Made by a program: the position numbers and the translations under genes | Shown: one piece after another, positions 1 to 8,235 of the stretch | Numbering within the stretch: the stretch's first letter is position 1 | How the letters are laid out: every line of letters begins with the position of its first letter | DNA from: an uncultured Selenomonadales bacterium | GTDB lineage: Bacteria > Bacillota > Negativicutes > Selenomonadales > Selenomonadaceae | Length of the DNA stretch: 37,645 bases | NCBI GenBank assembly: GCA_937877565.1 | Contig: CALFJB010000047.1 | Location: forward strand, 1-37,645 | Direction of reading: 5' to 3' | Notes under the pieces: generated by a model | The model's database searches: none | The model's input: the letters and a program-made list of their open reading frames with translations, nothing else | What the model was told of the DNA's origin: nothing

Positions 1-228
1 AGCGTTAATAATTGGGCAGCTGGCTCTTCAATTAATACTGGCGATGGTAATGACAGTGTTAATAATCAGGCGGCTAATTCTTTGATTGATACCGGTGCAG
101 ATGATGATTATATTTATAATTCGTCAGTTTCAGCAAGCACTACAATTAATACAGGCGCAGGCAAAGACAGCGTTAATAATTGGGCAGCTGGCTCTTCAAT
201 TAATACTGGCGATGGTAATGACAATGTT
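1..228 (+). repeat. 168-bp-period direct repeat inside the RTX gene
   Basis: Bases 1-60 recur at 169-228 with one mismatch (agt versus aat near the end). The period is 168 bp, or 56 codons, so the repeat keeps the frame. The left edge of the window may lie inside a longer array. Confidence 0.85.
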
Positions 229-2067
229 ACAAGTACTGCAAACAATGTCAAAATTTATTGCGGTTCTGGGAACGATTCTATAAGAAATGGCGTGGCTTTA
301 AATGGAGTTATAACCAAAATTCAAAATATAACGATAGATGGCGGCGAAGGCGCAGATACTATACGCAATTTTTACGCTGAAAAAGTTTCAATTAATGGTG
401 GAAGTGGTAAAGATTCTATTTATTCCGGCTATATTTATGATGGCGTTGCATACGGAGATAATGTTACAATAAGCGGCGGTACGGACGCTGATTTTATTTC
501 TATTTCCAGCGCAAGCAAAAATAACCTAATCATCTACAATAACGGTGATGGCAACGACACAGTATATGGACTTAATGAAGATGATACTTTGAAAATTACC
601 GGCGCAAAATATTCAACACTGCAAAGCGGCAATGATATAAAATTTAGCGTTGGTAGTGGTTCAATTTTAGTTAAAAGCGGCGTAAATGTTGGATTCAAAA
701 CTATTGGAACTCTTCAAGCTGATCCAACACCTACCTTGCCAAGCGGTTGGAAATATGGCAACACAGCGAAAACGAATTTAACGGCAAGTGTAACATCAGC
801 TGCGAATATAGATTTAACTCAAACTTATGGTAAAAGTGTTGTAAGTGTTGACGGCTCAAAAATCACAACTGCAAGAAGTTTTACCGGCAATGCAAAGGCA
901 AACTTAATCAAAGGCGGAAGCGGTTCAGATACAATCAACGGCGGCGCAGGTAATGATACTTTGTATGGCGGTAGCGGTAACGATAAACTTTTTGGTGATG
1001 CAGGCAATGATAAACTTTTGGGAGAAATCGGCAACGATTCATTAAATGGCGGTGCAGGTAACAATACCTTAACCGGCGGCAAAGGTAATGATATTTTTAT
1101 TTATGGCGGCGGAAACGACACAATCACAGACTATACCGCAGGTCAAGACAAAATAAAATTTAATGTTGCGATAACAAGTAACACTGTCAGCGGCTCAAAT
1201 ATCATTTTCAAAACTGCCAAAGGTAATGTTACAGTTCAAAATTGTAAAGATAAAAAAATAACCTTGATAGATTCAAGCGGTAAAGAAACTACAAAGATTT
1301 ACCCTGAAAATCCGTTGCCAACAGGCTGGAAATACGGCAACACTGCCAAAACAAATATGACGGCAAGTATAGCCTCCGCTGCAAATATAGATTTAACTAA
1401 AACTTATGGTACAAGCGTAGTAACAGTTGACGGCTCAAAAATCACAACTGCAAGAAGTTTTACCGGCAACACAAAGGCAAATTTGATAAAAGGCGGAAGC
1501 GGTTCAGATACTATAGACGGCGGCACAGGCGCAGATATACTTTATGGCGGAAGTGGCAATGATAAAATCTATGGCAATACAGGAAATGACAAGCTTTACG
1601 GCGACGCGGGCAATGATTCACTTTATGGCGACACCGGAAATGACAGCTTGTACGGCGGTGCAGGTAACGATACTTTAACAGGCGGAACGGGTAATGACGT
1701 TTTCATTTACGAAGGCGGAAAAGACGTTATCACCGACTACACCGCAGGGCAGGATAAAATTAAAATTTCAAGCGGTAAAATTACTAATAAATCGTACAAA
1801 AACAATGACGTTGTTTTCACGATTGGAAGCGGTACTTTAACTGTTCAAAAAGCTAAGGGCAAAAATATTTCTGTCACGGATTCAAGCAACAAAACTCAAA
1901 CTTATTCTAAAACTTTAGATTTAATGTACGACGATAATTTTGTTACTGATGAATTTGAAATTGATTCAATCACGGAAGAAAAAGTTGACGTTACAGAAAT
2001 TCAAAATACTGACACTGCAACTTTTGCAAAGGACGAAAATATTTTAACTTACAGCGAAGACAAATAA
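1..2067 (+). CDS. RTX-repeat (calcium-binding) protein, 5' truncated
   Basis: The reading frame is open from base 1, so the N-terminus lies outside the window; a TTG at 82 is not a convincing start. The protein is built of Asn/Gly/Asp-rich repeats. Two larger modules (about 745-1300 and 1315-1870) each begin with a WKYGNTAKTN segment and continue into classic RTX nonapeptides of the type GGxGNDxLx, ending in a D(Y)TAGQDKIK segment. RTX repeats bind calcium and fold outside the cell, and such proteins usually leave by type I secretion. The last 60 or so residues are acidic and lack repeats, where a C-terminal secretion signal would be expected. No catalytic domain is visible in the part present. 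The family call is firm; the function (adhesin, S-layer-like or enzyme) is open. A hairpin terminator follows. Confidence 0.85.
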   Translation, partial: SVNNWAAGSSINTGDGNDSVNNQAANSLIDTGADDDYIYNSSVSASTTINTGAGKDSVNNWAAGSSINTGDGNDNVTSTANNVKIYCGSGNDSIRNGVALNGVITKIQNITIDGGEGADTIRNFYAEKVSINGGSGKDSIYSGYIYDGVAYGDNVTISGGTDADFISISSASKNNLIIYNNGDGNDTVYGLNEDDTLKITGAKYSTLQSGNDIKFSVGSGSILVKSGVNVGFKTIGTLQADPTPTLPSGWKYGNTAKTNLTASVTSAANIDLTQTYGKSVVSVDGSKITTARSFTGNAKANLIKGGSGSDTINGGAGNDTLYGGSGNDKLFGDAGNDKLLGEIGNDSLNGGAGNNTLTGGKGNDIFIYGGGNDTITDYTAGQDKIKFNVAITSNTVSGSNIIFKTAKGNVTVQNCKDKKITLIDSSGKETTKIYPENPLPTGWKYGNTAKTNMTASIASAANIDLTKTYGTSVVTVDGSKITTARSFTGNTKANLIKGGSGSDTIDGGTGADILYGGSGNDKIYGNTGNDKLYGDAGNDSLYGDTGNDSLYGGAGNDTLTGGTGNDVFIYEGGKDVITDYTAGQDKIKISSGKITNKSYKNNDVVFTIGSGTLTVQKAKGKNISVTDSSNKTQTYSKTLDLMYDDNFVTDEFEIDSITEEKVDVTEIQNTDTATFAKDENILTYSEDK

Positions 2068-2090
2068 ATTTTAAAGAAAACTTATTTACG

Positions 2091-2120
2091 GCTCGTCGAA
2101 TTTAAAGACGGGCTTTTTTT
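2091..2120 (+). terminator. Rho-independent terminator after the RTX gene
   Basis: Stem GCTCGTC (2091-2097) pairs with GACGGGC (2107-2113) with one G-U pair and is followed by seven T's. Confidence 0.8.
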
Positions 2121-2128
2121 ATTTGTTA

Positions 2129-2157
2129 TTGCAAACAGATTTTTAAAATTGTAAAAT
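2129..2157 (+). promoter_or_regulatory. Promoter for the FtsA-like gene
   Basis: TTGCAA at 2129-2134, 17-bp spacer, TAAAAT at 2152-2157. It lies between the preceding terminator and the GAGGTG ribosome site before the ATG at 2195. Confidence 0.55.
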
Positions 2158-2194
2158 ATGAATAATCTGAAAAAATCAAACGAGGTGAAAATTA

Positions 2195-4771
2195 ATGCCG
2201 CCAAAAAAAAATGTAGAGACAGAAAACGAAGTGCAGGCAACAGATACAAAAACCGTCGAAGTTGAAGGCGAAGTAACGCCAAAGCCCAAACGTACCCGCA
2301 CTAAAAAAACTGTCGAAACTGAAGGCGAAACGATGGCTAAGCCAAAACGAACGCGCACTAAAAAATCTTCTGAAACTGAAGGCGAAAAGACATCTAAGCC
2401 GAAAACTACGCGCACTAAAAAAGCCGCAAAAAATGAAACTCCAAAAGAAATTCCGGCTGAAAAAATTGAAACTCCAATAATTAATCCAAATGACTATCAA
2501 AACAACGGCAAGGAAAAAATTTTTGCACTGGATATTGGAACGCGCAGTGTTATTGGTATTGTTGCCGAATTGGAAGAAAACGGCAGATTGAACGTCATTG
2601 CAACGCACAGGGAAGAACATAAAACCCGCGCGATGCTTGATGGACAAATTCACGACGTGCCGCAAGTCGCCGCCGTTTTAAGTTCAGTACGAACGACGCT
2701 TGAAGATAGAGTCGGACAACTGACAAGCGCGGCAGTTGCCGCCGCCGGTCGCGCACTCTACACCATGACTGCTGAAGCTGAAATGGAATTTCGCGGAATT
2801 ATTACGCTTGAACACCAAAACAATTTGGACTTCGCAGGCGTTCAACTCGCGCAGGGGCAGCTTGCAAATTCTCAACTAATTTCTGAACAGACAAGTTATT
2901 ATTGCGTCGGTTTCAGCGTCATAAGTTACGAACTTGACGGTATAACTTTGAAAAGTTTGGTAGGGCAACGCGGCAAACTTGCCAAAGTAAAAGTTATTGC
3001 AACATTCCTGCCGCGTCAAGTCATCGACTCAATGCAAAGCGCGTTAAGATATTCAAATTTAGATATGCGGGCTTTAACGCTTGAGCCGATCGCCGCAATA
3101 AATGTTTTAATTCCGCCGACAATGCGCCATTTAAATTTGGTGTTGGTTGATATTGGCGCGGGAACTTCCGACGTTGCAATTACAAAAGGCGGCGCGGTTG
3201 TAGCTTATGGAATGGTTCCAACTGCAGGCGATGAAATTACAGAAAATCTTTCACAAAAACTTTTACTTGATTTCAATGTTGCCGAAAATGTTAAACGCGC
3301 GGCGGCGGCAGGAGAAAACGGCACTTATACCGATATTTTGGGAATAACCAACGAATTTACCGCGCAGGAAATAATTGACGCCATTGACGACACTGTTAAA
3401 CGTTTGGCTGAATCAATTTCAAAAACTATTTTAGATTTAAACGGCAATGAAAATCCTCAAGCAATTATGTTGGTTGGCGGCGGCTCCTTGACTCCAAATT
3501 TGCCAAAACATATTGCGGAAGTGCTCAATATGCCGCCAATGCGCGTTGGCGTTCGCAAACCTGACATTATCGACGGTATTACAAATATTCCGCCGGAGCT
3601 TTTTAAACCTGATGCAGTAACGCCGCTTGGAATTTTAAAAATTGCCACGATTAACACTTTGCACTTTTTGACGGTTTACATTAACGACGAAGAATTTGCA
3701 CTTTTCCATTTTCAAAAATTAACTGTCAGCGACGCGCTTTTAAACGCCGGTGTACAGCTTAGAAAATTGAACGGCAAGCCCGGTCTCGGTTTAATGATAA
3801 CGATTGAAGGCGAAAAACAATTTTTCCCGGGCAGTATGGGCGAAGTTGCAAAATTGATGGTTGACGGCGAAGAGGCAACTTTGGAAACGCCGTTACAAAA
3901 TGGTTGCCATATCGAAGTTGAACCCGGCGCAGACGGCGAAACGCCCGTAATTCAAATTAAAGATATTGTTGAGGAGTTGCCGAGTTTAAAAATTAAAATC
4001 AACGGGCAAGAGCAACATATCACGGCAAAAATTATCGTCAATGGCGAAGTAAGTTTACCGGAAAGAACGCTTGTTGACGGCGACGATATTAGAGTTTCGA
4101 TGCCAACGACTATTGGGGAAGTTTTACGCCTTGCCGGTTATTCTCCAACAGGGCAAAAAATTCGTTACAAACTCAACGGCAAAACTTTAAGTTACGTTTG
4201 CACGCCGCGTATTTTGATGAACGAAATGGAAGTTAAAATTTCTTTGCCCGTTCATAACGGCGACAATATCGAATACTTCCCGAATGACAGCCCCAAAGTT
4301 TCTGACGTGCTGAATATTTCTGGCGTCAGTGCGTCAGTTAAAATTTTCTATTCCGGCGATGAATATTATATCCCGACAATAACTGATATGGATTTGGTGG
4401 TAAACGGCAGACCCGGCAATTTGAACACGCTGATTAATGACGGCGCAAGAATCGAATACAAGAAACTTGAAAAGCGGGATATTACTGTTAGCGACGCACT
4501 TTTGGCAGTCGATTTCAAGCCGCCGAATCCTAAAAGCAGAATCAGTTTTGAAATTAAAGTTAATGGCAAGGACGCAGATTTTGCCGAGCCTATGCACGAA
4601 AATGACACGTTGGAAGTTATTTTAAAATCGCCGGACGGTACGGTTATTTCTTCAGATAGTGCTATTGAAATTCCAATGAATGGCGTTGGCGAACCTATGA
4701 CGCCGGAAACTATTCAGAAAATTTCTGCTAAACGCAAATTAACTATAAATGATTTTATACGCAATGATTGA
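2195..4771 (+). CDS. FtsA-like actin-fold (ASKHA) ATPase with long N- and C-terminal extensions
   Basis: The 858-residue protein starts at an ATG preceded by GAGGTG. Residues 1-100 are a charged tail with three copies of a K-P-K-x-T-R-T-K-K motif at a 19-residue period (30-38, 49-57, 68-76). From about residue 106 an FtsA-type actin fold follows: phosphate-1 motif LDIGTRS near 112, phosphate-2 motif VDIGAGTSD near 318 and adenosine motif VGGGS near 427. FtsA itself is about 420 residues and anchors FtsZ to the membrane. Here another 370 or so residues follow, with recurring 60-80-residue units that look like small beta-rich (possibly ThiS/ubiquitin-like beta-grasp) domains, for example around VSDALL (twice) and IGEVLRLAG. 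No FtsA-style C-terminal amphipathic helix is evident and no ftsZ is adjacent. It may be a second FtsA-type protein for cell-envelope or pilus assembly rather than the division FtsA. The fold is secure, the role uncertain. Confidence 0.8.
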   Translation: MPPKKNVETENEVQATDTKTVEVEGEVTPKPKRTRTKKTVETEGETMAKPKRTRTKKSSETEGEKTSKPKTTRTKKAAKNETPKEIPAEKIETPIINPNDYQNNGKEKIFALDIGTRSVIGIVAELEENGRLNVIATHREEHKTRAMLDGQIHDVPQVAAVLSSVRTTLEDRVGQLTSAAVAAAGRALYTMTAEAEMEFRGIITLEHQNNLDFAGVQLAQGQLANSQLISEQTSYYCVGFSVISYELDGITLKSLVGQRGKLAKVKVIATFLPRQVIDSMQSALRYSNLDMRALTLEPIAAINVLIPPTMRHLNLVLVDIGAGTSDVAITKGGAVVAYGMVPTAGDEITENLSQKLLLDFNVAENVKRAAAAGENGTYTDILGITNEFTAQEIIDAIDDTVKRLAESISKTILDLNGNENPQAIMLVGGGSLTPNLPKHIAEVLNMPPMRVGVRKPDIIDGITNIPPELFKPDAVTPLGILKIATINTLHFLTVYINDEEFALFHFQKLTVSDALLNAGVQLRKLNGKPGLGLMITIEGEKQFFPGSMGEVAKLMVDGEEATLETPLQNGCHIEVEPGADGETPVIQIKDIVEELPSLKIKINGQEQHITAKIIVNGEVSLPERTLVDGDDIRVSMPTTIGEVLRLAGYSPTGQKIRYKLNGKTLSYVCTPRILMNEMEVKISLPVHNGDNIEYFPNDSPKVSDVLNISGVSASVKIFYSGDEYYIPTITDMDLVVNGRPGNLNTLINDGARIEYKKLEKRDITVSDALLAVDFKPPNPKSRISFEIKVNGKDADFAEPMHENDTLEVILKSPDGTVISSDSAIEIPMNGVGEPMTPETIQKISAKRKLTINDFIRND

Positions 4772-4796
4772 TTTTATTGCAACTTTGTGCTATATT
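4768..4796 (+). promoter_or_regulatory. Promoter for the secreted protein gene
   Basis: TTGATT at 4768-4773, 17-bp spacer, TATATT at 4791-4796. The -35 box overlaps the stop codon of the upstream gene. Confidence 0.5.
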
Positions 4797-4841
4797 TCTT
4801 TAGGTTTTTCAATGAAATTTTAATTCAGGGAGGTTTTACTC

Positions 4842-5828
4842 TTGAAATTTTTAGAAAAGTTAAAAGCTCGCAAGTTGTCAAAAACTTTGGCAGCAGTTGT
4901 AGCAGGTGGAGTTTTATTTTTTGGTGCAGGAAATTTAGCTGAAGCTGACAGCAATGCAGACTTTGCATTTAGACAGGCGTACCTTTCAGTTTCGCAAGAT
5001 AACCGCGACTTTGTTCAAAACATTGACTTTTTCGGTACAACTTTCCATGCTGACATCAACACTAAGGGAAATATCCTGCGCGACGGCACTATGCAAATGA
5101 GCGGTTTATTTAACTGGGCTTATACTAATCCTACAAACAATCTGACTACCAATCAAAATATACCGTTTTACATTACGCAAGGCAACGAAGAAATTACGCT
5201 TTACGTTCAGCGCAACGGTAAATGGAGCAGATTTTCATTGCCGGGAATCCCTTCAGGTTTTGCAAACGCTTTAAAATCCAATGACATTAACACTTTGCAA
5301 GAAAATTTAAAAGCTGTAAGACACGTTGAACTTTTCAGAGAAAGCAACGCGCAACAAATTTTCAACATAACTTTGGACGGCAGATATCTTGCACAACTTA
5401 TGGACAAATACAGCAGCAATCAAAATAATTCCGGTCTTTCATCTGCTGAAATTGCCTCTCAAGCAAATTTCTCCCGCAACCTTCAAGCCGCGTTGCAAAA
5501 AACTGATGTAGTTTGCACGTGGACAGTTGACAAAACTAAAAATCGCACGGTAACCGCCGTTTTTGATTTTACTGAACTTATGCGCAACTACGCCAAAAAT
5601 ATCCTTAATGAATCCGCTGCCGGTACAATCGTTTTAACCGACGAAGAAAGAATGTTAATGGATACAATCGGCTATTACAGCGAATTTCATTACGCAGTGA
5701 GTTATTCAACTGAAGAAAATTCAACGGCAAACTACGCGCCGTCTTCCGCCGCCAGAAAAGCCGCTTTAAACAATAACATTTTCCAAGATTTACTTAGTGA
5801 TATGACTTCAACTGTCAGGAGAAGATAA
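4842..5828 (+). CDS. Secreted protein of unknown function
   Basis: The gene starts at a TTG (4842) with CAGGGAGGT about eight bases upstream. The 328-residue product begins with a positively charged stretch and a hydrophobic segment (about residues 15-34) ending in AEA, a typical signal peptidase I site, so the mature protein should start near residue 36. The rest is soluble and Asn/Thr-rich with a high predicted beta content and no recognised catalytic motif. I do not recognise the family. Its last 14 bases overlap the end of the convergent PilN-like gene, and no terminator separates the two. Confidence 0.75.
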   Translation: MKFLEKLKARKLSKTLAAVVAGGVLFFGAGNLAEADSNADFAFRQAYLSVSQDNRDFVQNIDFFGTTFHADINTKGNILRDGTMQMSGLFNWAYTNPTNNLTTNQNIPFYITQGNEEITLYVQRNGKWSRFSLPGIPSGFANALKSNDINTLQENLKAVRHVELFRESNAQQIFNITLDGRYLAQLMDKYSSNQNNSGLSSAEIASQANFSRNLQAALQKTDVVCTWTVDKTKNRTVTAVFDFTELMRNYAKNILNESAAGTIVLTDEERMLMDTIGYYSEFHYAVSYSTEENSTANYAPSSAARKAALNNNIFQDLLSDMTSTVRRR

Positions 5829-6855
5829 TACTGATTGAAAAAATAATTTGCCCGTCGTCTTCGGTTGAGTTTTTCAACTTGACTTTGGGCGAAATGAAAT
5901 TTTTTAAACGATTTAAATAAAGTTTCAAAGCGTCCGGCGATTCTGTAACTCCTTCGAGTTCAAAAGTTTCGCCGGTCGTTTTTATTTTGTCCAGAATAAT
6001 TTTGCCGTCAAAAATTTTGCCAATTTTAACAAGTGCGTTTAAATTTTTGGAATTTATATTTTGCTTAGAAATTGCCGCGTCAAATTGCTTTATTTGGGCT
6101 GTATCAGCGTCGAAGTTGCTTTTTAGTAAATTGTATTCATCTTGAGCGTTGAAACGATTATGAGCCGTTTCAGCGCGTGTAGCGGCGTGGTAATAATCGT
6201 GTCCCAACTTTGCTGAAAATCCTGCAAGCGCAATAAAAAATATTGCCGCCGCTGTCAATGCAATTCTTTTAAAATTCCACGTCGAAATTTTTGCTGAAAA
6301 AAAGTTTGGCGATTTATTATTTTTGACAATATCGACGGCGAAAACTGCGCGGTTAAATGGAGTTGGCGGGCGGTCTTCGTCAGCTAAAATTTTTGGAAAT
6401 TCGGTAATGGCGCAAAGTGTCAGCGAACTTTTTTCAAAGGCGGAAATATATTCTTCGACAATCGACACAGGCAACGCCTCCATAAAAATTTCTTCTCCAA
6501 CTTTAATTGAAGTATACCGCGCCTCTTTTCCGACGTTTGCCGTTGCCCAAATTTTTACCGCGTTTTTAATTTCGGATTCCGGAATATTTTTAAATTCAGT
6601 TTGAAAAGTAGCCGCTGTACCGTCGCGCAGAATTAAACCAACTCTAGAAATTTTCCAAGCGCGTTGATCGCAAATCAGTTTAATTTTTTCTGCAAGCTGT
6701 TCAATTTGAGTACTTTTATTGTTTAAATCAATTTCAAAAGTAAATTCGGCAATTTCTAATGTGTCAGTCAATCGCGCCAAAAATATTTTATCTTCGTCGT
6801 GGTAGACGCCCAAAATTTCGCCCAAGTCTTCACGAAAAAAATTTATTAAATCCAT
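5815..6855 (-). CDS. PilN/GspL-like bitopic assembly protein
   Basis: The 346-residue protein starts at an ATG with GGAGG upstream. It has a cytoplasmic N-terminal domain of about 200 residues that recalls the degraded actin-like fold of PilM/GspL, one transmembrane helix near residues 203-223, then a coiled-coil-prone stretch and a C-terminal alpha/beta domain like PilN (Pfam PF05137 type). In type IV pili and type II secretion, PilM and PilN (or the fused GspL) link the ATPase to the inner-membrane platform. This is the fused arrangement. No other pilus genes lie next to it; the actin-fold protein at 2195 is the only other candidate envelope-assembly gene nearby. The assignment rests on architecture, not on a diagnostic motif. 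It has its own promoter. Confidence 0.55.
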   Translation of the reverse strand: MDLINFFREDLGEILGVYHDEDKIFLARLTDTLEIAEFTFEIDLNNKSTQIEQLAEKIKLICDQRAWKISRVGLILRDGTAATFQTEFKNIPESEIKNAVKIWATANVGKEARYTSIKVGEEIFMEALPVSIVEEYISAFEKSSLTLCAITEFPKILADEDRPPTPFNRAVFAVDIVKNNKSPNFFSAKISTWNFKRIALTAAAIFFIALAGFSAKLGHDYYHAATRAETAHNRFNAQDEYNLLKSNFDADTAQIKQFDAAISKQNINSKNLNALVKIGKIFDGKIILDKIKTTGETFELEGVTESPDALKLYLNRLKNFISPKVKLKNSTEDDGQIIFSISIIFS

Positions 6856-6880
6856 TGCCCGCCTCCATTAAATTTTTTTT

Positions 6881-6909
6881 ATGATACAATCGCCATTCCA
6901 AAAAATCAA
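6881..6909 (-). promoter_or_regulatory. Promoter for the PilN-like gene
   Basis: On the minus strand, TTGATT (6909-6904), 17-bp spacer, TATCAT (6886-6881), about 25 bases upstream of the start codon. Confidence 0.5.
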
Positions 6910-6922
6910 TATAAATGAAAAA

Positions 6923-6947
6923 TCCCCGCCAATTTTCAGCGGGGGAT
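6923..6947 (-). terminator. Terminator after the BrnT/BrnA-like pair (copy 1)
   Basis: CCCCGC and GCGGGG form the stem, followed on the minus strand by ATTTTTC. A similar hairpin follows the second copy near 19840. Confidence 0.75.
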
Positions 6948-6951
6948 AATT

Positions 6952-7134
6952 TCAGCTTGCAACTTGTAAATTTTTCTTGCGAAGTCGCGCAGGTTTAAAT
7001 TTTTTCAATTCTTCTTTTGAGATTGGCGGAATGTCGCTAAAATCTATTTCTTCGTCAGGGAGTTGACGAATTTTTTTAATTCGGTTAAATTGTTCTTCGC
7101 TGACTTCAACGCCATTAATAATAAAATTGTTCAT
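6952..7134 (-). CDS. Short BrnA-like antitoxin, copy 1
   Basis: The 60-residue protein is encoded downstream of, and overlapping by 20 bp, the BrnT-like gene: the standard toxin-first order of brnTA. It contains the segment DEEIDFSDIPPISKEE, the conserved N-terminal signature of BrnA antitoxins. It stops soon after, with a basic tail (KPARLRKK), so the ribbon-helix-helix DNA-binding domain that normally follows in BrnA is absent. It could still neutralise the toxin by contact but probably cannot repress the operon alone. The paralogue at 19643-19828 has the same shortened form, so this is not a random truncation. Confidence 0.65.
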   Translation of the reverse strand: MNNFIINGVEVSEEQFNRIKKIRQLPDEEIDFSDIPPISKEELKKFKPARLRKKNLQVAS

Positions 7135-7444
7135 AATATCTATTCACCTCATCTTTAGTGGCAGTTCGCGCTGAAATAATTCTATTTCTGTCTCCGCGTT
7201 CAGTATAAATTACCGTCAAAATTTTATCAACTCTGCCAATAGCCTTTATTCGGTCTTCGTCTTCGCTGTGAATTTCATCATAATCATCAATTAAATTTTC
7301 ATCGAAAAATACCAAAACGGCATCCTCAAAATAAATTCCGTGCTTTTTATAATTTTTTTCAGCTTTTTCAGAATCCCATTCAAATTTATATTCGCCAATT
7401 TCAAAATCTACGTTCAAAATATCACCTCGGAAAGATTTTTTCAA
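7115..7444 (-). CDS. BrnT-family (DUF497) toxin, copy 1
   Basis: The 109-residue protein has the hallmark DUF497 pattern: a FEWDSEKAEKNYKKHG segment, then FEDA, then a C-terminal YTERGDRNRIISAR block. BrnT has a RelE-like fold and is a ribonuclease that blocks translation. The start is uncertain: TTG at 7444, or an in-frame TTG at 7417 with GAGGTG just upstream. The N-terminal residues upstream of 7417 are largely conserved in copy 2, so I kept the longer form. The pair sits alone between unrelated genes, as expected for a mobile toxin-antitoxin module. Confidence 0.75.
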   Translation of the reverse strand: MKKSFRGDILNVDFEIGEYKFEWDSEKAEKNYKKHGIYFEDAVLVFFDENLIDDYDEIHSEDEDRIKAIGRVDKILTVIYTERGDRNRIISARTATKDEVNRYYEQFYY

Positions 7445-7531
7445 CGTTGAAAATATTTTTCCTTCAAAGCAGGTAAAACATCAAAATTTCAAATATCTTT
7501 GCAGAATTTTTTAGAAAACTCTAATATTTTG

Positions 7532-7560
7532 TTGACGCCAAAGAATAAATTTGCTAAACT
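7532..7560 (+). promoter_or_regulatory. Promoter for the yvyF-like/cdaA operon
   Basis: TTGACG at 7532-7537, 17-bp spacer, TAAACT at 7555-7560, giving a leader of about 130 bases before the GTG at 7699. I see no other gene in the 7445-7698 gap. Confidence 0.55.
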
Positions 7561-7698
7561 AAAAATAAAATTCAGGAAAGGATACAGTTTTTAGTTGACG
7601 GCACTTGAAATTTTGTACGTGTAGTTGTGATAAAATTTCTGACTGTCAACCTTGCTCCTTCTGTTTTCGACGGCAGGAAATTTAACGAGGTGGTTACT

Positions 7699-8223
7699 GT
7701 GAGTTTTTTAAATTTGCCGAATATACCAAACATACCGAAAATCAGAAATTGCTCCAAGTGCGGAAAAATTTTTACAGCTATGAACGGCGAAAAAGTTTGC
7801 CGCGACTGCGTACAAAAAGAAAAAGACTTTGAAGAAAAAGTTGTTCAATATATCCGCGATAACCCGGGCAGTTCAATGAAAGAAGTTATGCAGGCAACTG
7901 GCGCAAATGATAAAATGATGAAGCGCATGATGAAAGAAGGAATTTTTTCACCTTCGGCAGGTGCTAAGGTTGAAGGCGCAACTTATCCTTGCATGAAGTG
8001 CGGACGCCCAATCACTCATGGAACTTACTGCATGGACTGCCTCAGCAAACTTAGAACGCAAACTAAAAAAGCCGCTGAAGCTATGCAAATTCGTATCAAG
8101 GAAGATCCCAAAATGTCAACGATTGAACGCCTAGACCGACTTGCCGAAAAAGAATTTGAACGCGAAAATCGTTTAAGCGGAATTAAACGCAATTTTTCAA
8201 GAGGTATGTTTAAAGATCGTTGA
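7699..8223 (+). CDS. YvyF-like zinc-finger protein (flagellar-operon protein family)
   Basis: I chose the GTG at 7699 because AACGAGG lies eight bases upstream; an upstream in-frame GTG at 7627 has no ribosome site. The 174-residue product has an N-terminal CSKCGKIF...CRDC zinc-binding pair, a short helical middle resembling a winged-helix segment (PGSSMKEVMQATG), a second pair CMKCGRP...CMDC, and a charged helical tail. Proteins like this are annotated as YvyF / flagellar-operon proteins in Firmicutes and have been linked to regulation of motility genes. No flagellar gene occurs in this window. The start of the next gene follows after 12 bases, suggesting co-transcription. Confidence 0.65.
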   Translation: MSFLNLPNIPNIPKIRNCSKCGKIFTAMNGEKVCRDCVQKEKDFEEKVVQYIRDNPGSSMKEVMQATGANDKMMKRMMKEGIFSPSAGAKVEGATYPCMKCGRPITHGTYCMDCLSKLRTQTKKAAEAMQIRIKEDPKMSTIERLDRLAEKEFERENRLSGIKRNFSRGMFKDR

Positions 8224-8235
8224 GGTATCGCCGCA

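Noticed and set aside
7627..7698. N-terminal extension of the YvyF-like protein from GTG 7627
   Set aside because: No ribosome site precedes 7627, whereas GTG 7699 has AACGAGG at the right distance, and the added residues do not look conserved.
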